Assembly: GCF_000428045.1 (NCBI RefSeq)
Contig: NZ_ATZE01000004.1
Location: 62,001-126,000 of the forward strand
Length of the DNA: 64,000 nt
Source of the DNA: Sedimenticola selenatireducens DSM 17993
GTDB taxonomy: Bacteria > Pseudomonadota > Gammaproteobacteria > Chromatiales > Chromatiaceae
Reading direction: 5' to 3'
The notes under the pieces are model-generated. The model had not been told where the DNA came from and did no database searches. It saw only the letters and a program-made list of their open reading frames with translations. Shown piece by piece: positions 59,268 through 64,000 of the stretch. Position numbers and translations under genes: made by a program. How positions within the stretch are numbered: position 1 is the stretch's first letter; each line of letters starts with the position of its first letter.

Positions 59268-59951
59268 TCAGATGCCCAGTTCGTCAAGCAGACTGTCGGA
59301 ATCGTTCCGATCATCGCCGGTAACGGCCTGTGAGGCGGCCGCTCTCTTGTTAGCTTCCCCCTCCAGGATATCGTCAGGATCAAAATCTTCCTGCTGCTCA
59401 AATTCATGCAGCTGGATAAATTCGGTTTTATCCATGGCCAGCTCAAGATAAAAAATATTATTCCGTTGGGTGGTGAAGGTGACCCGACGCGCCTGGGGAC
59501 GGTCCAGATTGGTATTGATGGAGAGCAGCACCTCTTTATTGATGGTCAGCATTTTCGGCTGATTCTGATTGATCGGTGTCAGCAGTTGCTTGCCGACGTT
59601 GCTAATGAAATCACCGATCATCTGGTTCATTAGCTCTCCCAGGACGTTGCCCACTTCATCCGAAGTATGGCTGACCGCCAGCTCCTCACGGGGTATGCCC
59701 ATGTTCGAGAGATAGGCCTGATACAGCTCGAGGGCCGCCGCCGCGGTGAAATTGATCACAACCAGACCGGAAAAGCCTCCGTCAAAGAGCACGAAACAGC
59801 CGATATCCGGCTTTAGACAGGTGCGGTTGATCTTCTGGACCATGGCCGAGTAGTTGATCTCATTTTGCGTGGCCGTGGATAGTACGGATGTGACTGACTT
59901 GCAGAGCATGATCAGAATATCATCTGTGGTGACAATCTTTGTCTTCGCCAT
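59268..59951 (-). CDS. DUF3334 protein, CheC/CheX-like
   Basis: 227 residues of the DUF3334 family seen in Shewanella, Vibrio and relatives. TTDDILIMLCKSVTSVLSTATQNEINYSAMVQKINRTCLKPDIGCFVLFDGGFSGLV is conserved, here quoted only as TTDDILIMLCKSV and LKPDIGCFVLFDGGFSG. DEVGNVLGELMNQMIGDF recalls the E..N..G motif of CheC/CheX phosphatases, so it may act in signalling near the many c-di-GMP proteins. Acidic C-terminal tail. GAGG precedes the ATG. Confidence 0.85.
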   Translation of the reverse strand: MAKTKIVTTDDILIMLCKSVTSVLSTATQNEINYSAMVQKINRTCLKPDIGCFVLFDGGFSGLVVINFTAAAALELYQAYLSNMGIPREELAVSHTSDEVGNVLGELMNQMIGDFISNVGKQLLTPINQNQPKMLTINKEVLLSINTNLDRPQARRVTFTTQRNNIFYLELAMDKTEFIQLHEFEQQEDFDPDDILEGEANKRAAASQAVTGDDRNDSDSLLDELGI

Positions 59952-60044
59952 CGAGTAATGCCTCGTGTTTTTCTGTTTTTGTTATAGAGTAATAAGGGGG
60001 TTATCGACTATTATTCACACAACTTAACAACAATACTGCACTCT

Positions 60045-60908
60045 ATGACACCACGGCAACTGATCCGCGAGGCAGGCGATCTCGTTTCCCTTCCAGAGGT
60101 TTGTGTTCGCATCAACCAGTTGGTCGATGATCCTACCAGCTCAGCACAGGAAATCGGGCAGGTGATCAGTCAGGATACTGCGCTGACTGCACGACTGCTT
60201 AAAATCGTTAATAGCGCTTTTTATGGCTTTCCCGGCCGCATCGACACCATTGCCAGGGCCATCACGATTATCGGGACCAAAGAGTTGCGTGATCTGGCGC
60301 TGATGACCGCTGCCTGCGGGATGTTTACTGGAATACCGCCCAATCTGATCAATATGGAGCGGTTCTGGCACAGTTCACTGGCCTGCGGTGTGCTGGCCAG
60401 ACGACTGGCCAAGTCCTGTCAGGTATTGCATCCCGACCGGTTGTTTGTGATGGGCGTGCTGCATGATATTGGGCGTCTGGTGATGTTCCAGCAACGGCCG
60501 ATTGAGTCAAGGGATATTCTGCTTATCAGTAAAGGACGTGATGATCTGATTGTCGCAGCGGAGCGGGAGGTGCTCGGATTTACCCACGGTGAAGTCGGTT
60601 TTGAGCTCGCTAGTGACTGGCAGTTGCCATCACCCATCAGCTCAGCAATTCGCTGGCACCATCTTCCTGAGCAGGCAACTGCTGATCCGATGGAGTGTTA
60701 TCTTGTCTATATCGCCAATATCCTCGCCGATTCCCTGGTATGGGAGAGCGACCTGAAAGTGGAGCTGGACCGGGTGCTGCCCAGTAGCTGGCAGATTACC
60801 GGACTTACTCCCATGCAGTGTGAAATGGCGGTTTCTGAAATCGGCAGTGAAATCCGCGAGCTGTATTCCATTCTGATGGGGCACACCCAAACGGTCTCGG
60901 CCGGGTAG
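60045..60908 (+). CDS. HDOD domain signalling protein
   Basis: 287 residues of a single HDOD domain: VSLPEVCVRINQLVDDPTSSAQEIGQVISQD at the start and HDIGRLVMFQ, FTHGEVGFELASDW further on. HDOD proteins are non-catalytic relatives of HD-GYP and link chemotaxis, c-di-GMP and stress signals. Divergent from the DUF3334 gene, with which it shares the promoter region. Confidence 0.92.
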   Translation: MTPRQLIREAGDLVSLPEVCVRINQLVDDPTSSAQEIGQVISQDTALTARLLKIVNSAFYGFPGRIDTIARAITIIGTKELRDLALMTAACGMFTGIPPNLINMERFWHSSLACGVLARRLAKSCQVLHPDRLFVMGVLHDIGRLVMFQQRPIESRDILLISKGRDDLIVAAEREVLGFTHGEVGFELASDWQLPSPISSAIRWHHLPEQATADPMECYLVYIANILADSLVWESDLKVELDRVLPSSWQITGLTPMQCEMAVSEIGSEIRELYSILMGHTQTVSAG

Positions 60909-60976
60909 GCGTCTATCGGGCTTGAGCCTTTGCAGCCAGACCATGTTGCATTTGGCTGGCTCCGGGGATGCCTCGG

Positions 60977-61546
60977 CTATTTGATCAGGCCCTTGCTGCG
61001 AAACAGCTCTTCCATCTCCGGCTTGTTGGCCAGTATCTCGCTCTGCTCCAGTCCTTTCATCTCATGCGGGAACACCAGCCACTGGTCTGTTTCGTGGATA
61101 TAGTAATCGGGCTTGAGTGATGTCTGGTTGTTACCCGGCTTGTACCAGGGTGTGGCGATGCGGATCTGCTCCGGCATGTTGCGCCGGGTTTTCGCCTTCA
61201 GGGAGTCAAGAATAGCCTGCAGACTCAATCCGGAGTCGAACACATCATCCACGATGAGCAGTGAGCTGTCCCAGTTCATATTGCGTATCAGATAGCCAAG
61301 GCCGTGCACCCGCACCTCCTTGCTGCGCTGCCCGATACCGGTATAGGAGGAGGTACGGATCGCGATGTGATCTGAATGCACATCAAAATAGTCCAGAATC
61401 TCCTGCACCGCGATGCCTACCGGGGTACCACCGCGCCAGACGCCGACAATGAAATCGGGCCTGAAGCCGCTCTGCAAAATCTCCAGCCCCAGACGGAATG
61501 AGTCGGTCAGCAACTGCTGGGCGGTAATGTAATATTTGTCATTCAT
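60977..61546 (-). CDS. Phosphoribosyltransferase, hypoxanthine-type
   Basis: 189 residues with the PRPP loop LLIVDDVFDSGLSLQAI and GVWRGGTPVG near the N-terminus, as in the hypoxanthine/xanthine phosphoribosyltransferase group. Probably purine salvage; the exact base is not certain. Leads a leftward trio with an EamA transporter upstream at 61615. Confidence 0.88.
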   Translation of the reverse strand: MNDKYYITAQQLLTDSFRLGLEILQSGFRPDFIVGVWRGGTPVGIAVQEILDYFDVHSDHIAIRTSSYTGIGQRSKEVRVHGLGYLIRNMNWDSSLLIVDDVFDSGLSLQAILDSLKAKTRRNMPEQIRIATPWYKPGNNQTSLKPDYYIHETDQWLVFPHEMKGLEQSEILANKPEMEELFRSKGLIK

Positions 61547-61614
61547 ATGGCGGTGTTCTGTTTCCCGGTTCAGGCCGGAACGCTATCTTTTTTGGCTCAC
61601 CAAGGCAACCGCTT

Positions 61615-62538
61615 TCAAGTGGTTTTCCGGGGCTGTTGCTCTTCTTTCCCGGGTGGAGCAGGGGGCTTACCCAACTGTTGCAACGCATTGCCGGCAATAA
61701 TCAGCAGGAGCCCGGCGCCGCTGGACCAGTGGATATCCTCGCCGACGATGAAGTGGATCAGAAACAGCGAGAGTATCGGAGAGAGAAAGATCAGATTCGC
61801 CACCTTGGCGGTGCTCTTGGTCAAACGCAGTGCCTTGAGCCAGAGCACAAAGGTGATGCCCATCTCGAACAGGCCCACGTAGGCTGCTCCGTAGAGACCC
61901 TTAATCGAGTCAAACCCGAAGCCGGCCGTGAGCCAGGTGATCAGGGCAATTACCGGAATGGCAAAGAGAAAATTCAGGAACAGCCCGACTACCGGTTCGA
62001 TCCGGCTACGGGTGTTGAAAATCCAGAACAGCGACCAGATCAGGGTGCTCCCGAGGGCCAGCAGAACACCATAGCCATTGCTGAATCGAAGCGTGAATGG
62101 TGCGCCGTGGGTGGCGATCACCAGAATACCGAAATAGCTGATGCCGATTGCCAGCAGGTCGAGCCGGCGTAGATGCTGTTTGAGCAATGGAACGGCCAGG
62201 ATAGAGAGGGTGATGGCCCAGGTGTAGTTGAGTGGCTGAGCCTCCTGTGCCGGTAGCAGGTCATAGGCCTTGAACAGTACCCAGTAGTAAATACAGGGAT
62301 TGAGCAGACCCAACGTGGCGCAAAGCAGCAGATCGCGGCGGGGTGTGCGCAAAAGGCGTTGCAGATGTCCCTGCCTGATCAACACCGCCAGCATCACCAG
62401 CAACGAGGCGATACTGGCATAGAACAGGAGTTGTATCGGCTCCAGATGACGTAAGGACAATTTGAAGGCGGTGGCTACCGTCGACCAGAGCAGCACGGCG
62501 CTGATTCCGTACAGGTAGGCTCTGGACTGATCGTTCAC
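61615..62538 (-). CDS. DMT superfamily (EamA) transporter
   Basis: 307 residues with about ten transmembrane segments and two EamA domains. N-terminal AYLYGISAVLLWSTVATAFKLSLRHLEP is family-typical. Substrate unknown. The C-terminus is cytoplasmic and Pro/Gln/Lys-rich (KPPAPPGKEEQQPRKTT). Confidence 0.9.
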   Translation of the reverse strand: MNDQSRAYLYGISAVLLWSTVATAFKLSLRHLEPIQLLFYASIASLLVMLAVLIRQGHLQRLLRTPRRDLLLCATLGLLNPCIYYWVLFKAYDLLPAQEAQPLNYTWAITLSILAVPLLKQHLRRLDLLAIGISYFGILVIATHGAPFTLRFSNGYGVLLALGSTLIWSLFWIFNTRSRIEPVVGLFLNFLFAIPVIALITWLTAGFGFDSIKGLYGAAYVGLFEMGITFVLWLKALRLTKSTAKVANLIFLSPILSLFLIHFIVGEDIHWSSGAGLLLIIAGNALQQLGKPPAPPGKEEQQPRKTT

Positions 62539-62596
62539 CTGTTCGGACTGCCGGCCAGGTGCCAGATGCTGAAGCGGGCGGCCACAGCGGTGAGTC

Positions 62597-63349
62597 TCAC
62601 AGCTGTTCCAGGCAGTTCAGGAGCAACCGCAGGTCTGCCGGTTCCGAAAGCCGGTGGTCACCCTGTTTGATCAGGGTGAGGGTGGCGTCTTTACTTTCCA
62701 GTTGCTCACAGGTTCTGCGACTGAAATCCCAGGGTACGTCCGGGTCCCGCATGCCGTGAAACATCCGCACCGGGCAGTGAATGGGGATGGGTTTGTCCAG
62801 CAGGAGGTGGTTGTCACCCTCTTCGATCAGCTGTCGGGTGATCGGATAGGGCTGCTGGTCATCATAGTCGCAGGGGATCAGCACGCAGCCTTCGCTGGTT
62901 AACTGCTGTTTTTGCACATCGGAAAATGTCGGTATCAGCAGTCGCCGGGTGAAATCGGTGGCGCAGGCGAGGGTGATCAGCGCATGCACACGCTGCGGCC
63001 GGGCGATGGTGGCCAGCAGTGAAAGCCAGCCGCCCATGCTGGAGCCGACGATGATCTGAGGCCCTTTGGTCAGCTCATCGATGACGCTCAGCGCATCATC
63101 GAGCCACTCACCGATGGTGCCGGTTTCGAAACGACCGCTGGACTGGCCATGCCCCGAATAGTCAAAACGGGTAAAGGCGCGCTGATGGGTTTGGCACCAT
63201 TGTTCCAGCTTGACCGCCTTGGTGCCTGTCATGTCTGATTTGAAACCACCAAAGAACAGCACGCCGGGTCCCGTGCCTTCCGTTTTATGGTAGGCGATCC
63301 GCTTGCCGTTCGGCAGGTTGAGAAAACGGACTGTGCCGGTAGTCACCAA
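62597..63349 (-). CDS. Alpha/beta hydrolase
   Basis: 250 residues. Nucleophile S104 in VGSSMGGW, acid in MRDPDVPWDF and histidine in KQGDHRLSE complete the triad. The sequence (LFFGGFKSDMTGTKA, FDYSGHGQSSG) resembles the ABHD10-like acyl-protein or ester hydrolases. Substrate unknown. Confidence 0.9.
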   Translation of the reverse strand: MVTTGTVRFLNLPNGKRIAYHKTEGTGPGVLFFGGFKSDMTGTKAVKLEQWCQTHQRAFTRFDYSGHGQSSGRFETGTIGEWLDDALSVIDELTKGPQIIVGSSMGGWLSLLATIARPQRVHALITLACATDFTRRLLIPTFSDVQKQQLTSEGCVLIPCDYDDQQPYPITRQLIEEGDNHLLLDKPIPIHCPVRMFHGMRDPDVPWDFSRRTCEQLESKDATLTLIKQGDHRLSEPADLRLLLNCLEQL

Positions 63350-63422
63350 GGTTTATCCTGCGTCAGCGAAAAGAGGGATAATACCGCCCGGTCGCGCTAT
63401 TGCAACTTTGAAAAGATCACGT

Positions 63423-64000
63423 CTATGTTGAAGGCGCGCTTCGTACCCGCCGAATCGCCTGGTGCCAGCCCTCCAACAGTGCTTCCCGGGTGTCGGCCCG
63501 CAGTGCCGGGGAAAATTCGGTGTCCAGTTGCCAGTTTTGTTCCAGATCCTGAAAAGAGTCGAACAGGCCGCACTGCAGTCCGGCGAGATAGGCGGCGCCG
63601 AGCGCCGTGGTTTCTGTCTGTACCGGACGCTGTACCGGCAGTTCCAGGATGTCGGCCAGGAACTGGCAAAGCCAACGGTTACTGACCATGCCTCCGTCGA
63701 CCCGCAGCCGGGTCGGCGTCACGCCGTCATCCGCCATGGCCTGAAACAGGTCGTGAGTCTGATAGCAGACGGATTCAAGGGTGGCGCGGACGATCTCCTT
63801 GATCCCGGTTCCCCGGGTCAGCCCAAGCAAGGCACCCCGCGCATCGGCATCCCAATGGGGCGCGCCCAGTCCGGTAAAGGCGGGTACCAGATAGACCCCC
63901 TGGTTATGTTCCAGTGTGTTTGCAATGGCCTCGGTCTCCTCAGCCGTTTTGATCAATCCGAGTCCATCCCTTAACCATTGCACGGCCGCGCCGGCGACAA
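63423..64000 (-). CDS. glpK: Glycerol kinase, N-terminus cut by window edge
   Basis: C-terminal part of glycerol kinase, which phosphorylates glycerol to sn-glycerol 3-phosphate. The frame runs off the right edge: codons upstream of the GTG at 63983 read VAGAA, giving the family motif [12 protein letters not shown], so that GTG is not a start. [28 protein letters not shown] and [19 protein letters not shown] are present (the first given here only as [10 protein letters not shown]). No glp genes are adjacent in the window. Confidence 0.93.
   Translation of the reverse strand, partial: VAGAAVQWLRDGLGLIKTAEETEAIANTLEHNQGVYLVPAFTGLGAPHWDADARGALLGLTRGTGIKEIVRATLESVCYQTHDLFQAMADDGVTPTRLRVDGGMVSNRWLCQFLADILELPVQRPVQTETTALGAAYLAGLQCGLFDSFQDLEQNWQLDTEFSPALRADTREALLEGWHQAIRRVRSAPST

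Overview
The window reads as an ordinary chromosomal segment of a gammaproteobacterium, densely coding on both strands. Protein sequences and gene order point to a free-living or symbiotic, probably sulfur-oxidizing-type gammaproteobacterium of the Chromatiales/Thiotrichales sphere. That is inference from family resemblance; no sulfur gene lies in the window. No rRNA, tRNA, CRISPR array, prophage or complete insertion sequence was found.

Layout. 1-8.5 kb: class I fructose-bisphosphate aldolase (cut by the left edge), a class V aminotransferase, a chemoreceptor with a c-type heme motif, and the helicase HrpA. 8.5-19 kb: a CHASE diguanylate cyclase, YchJ, an OmpA-like porin-type protein, PurB, AcnB and a large heme/PAS/GGDEF/EAL protein. 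19-24 kb: a repeat-bearing exported protein, then the nudJ-(two paralogous exported proteins)-mnmA-hflD operon and rluE. This is the enterobacterial nudJ-mnmA-hflD-purB cluster, but purB is split off by almost 7 kb and a MITE-like element forms the very end of hflD. 24-40 kb: a second diguanylate cyclase, then a Pseudomonas-like run yciK-type SDR, gph, ubiG, mtaD, mtnA, gyrA, serC, (serA, a small Excalibur protein), pheA, hisC, tyrA. It ties methylthioadenosine salvage, DNA gyrase, and serine, phenylalanine, histidine and tyrosine synthesis together; the run stops after tyrA at a 226-bp element with a direct repeat on each side.

40-47 kb: an iron-storage locus (bfd diverging from two complementary bacterioferritin subunits, with a Fur-type site), DUF4202, a KamA-like radical SAM enzyme, and an Lrp/AsnC regulator diverging from D-amino acid dehydrogenase. 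47-64 kb: a PAS/GGDEF protein, MEKHLA, PpnN, a MoxR/CoxE-type pair, YebG, a nucleoside-gate membrane protein, ArfB, PPK2, two DMT exporters, a kinase-like unknown, DUF3334, HDOD, a phosphoribosyltransferase, an alpha/beta hydrolase and glycerol kinase (cut by the right edge).

Themes: heavy c-di-GMP signalling (four GGDEF proteins, all with an intact RxxD inhibitory site), two membrane sensors that probably carry covalent heme, and several non-autonomous repeat elements sitting exactly at gene ends. The least explained items are the interleaved inverted repeats at 59171-59241, the complementary loss of active sites in the two bacterioferritins, the tandem exported paralogues before mnmA, and the kinase-like protein at 58467.
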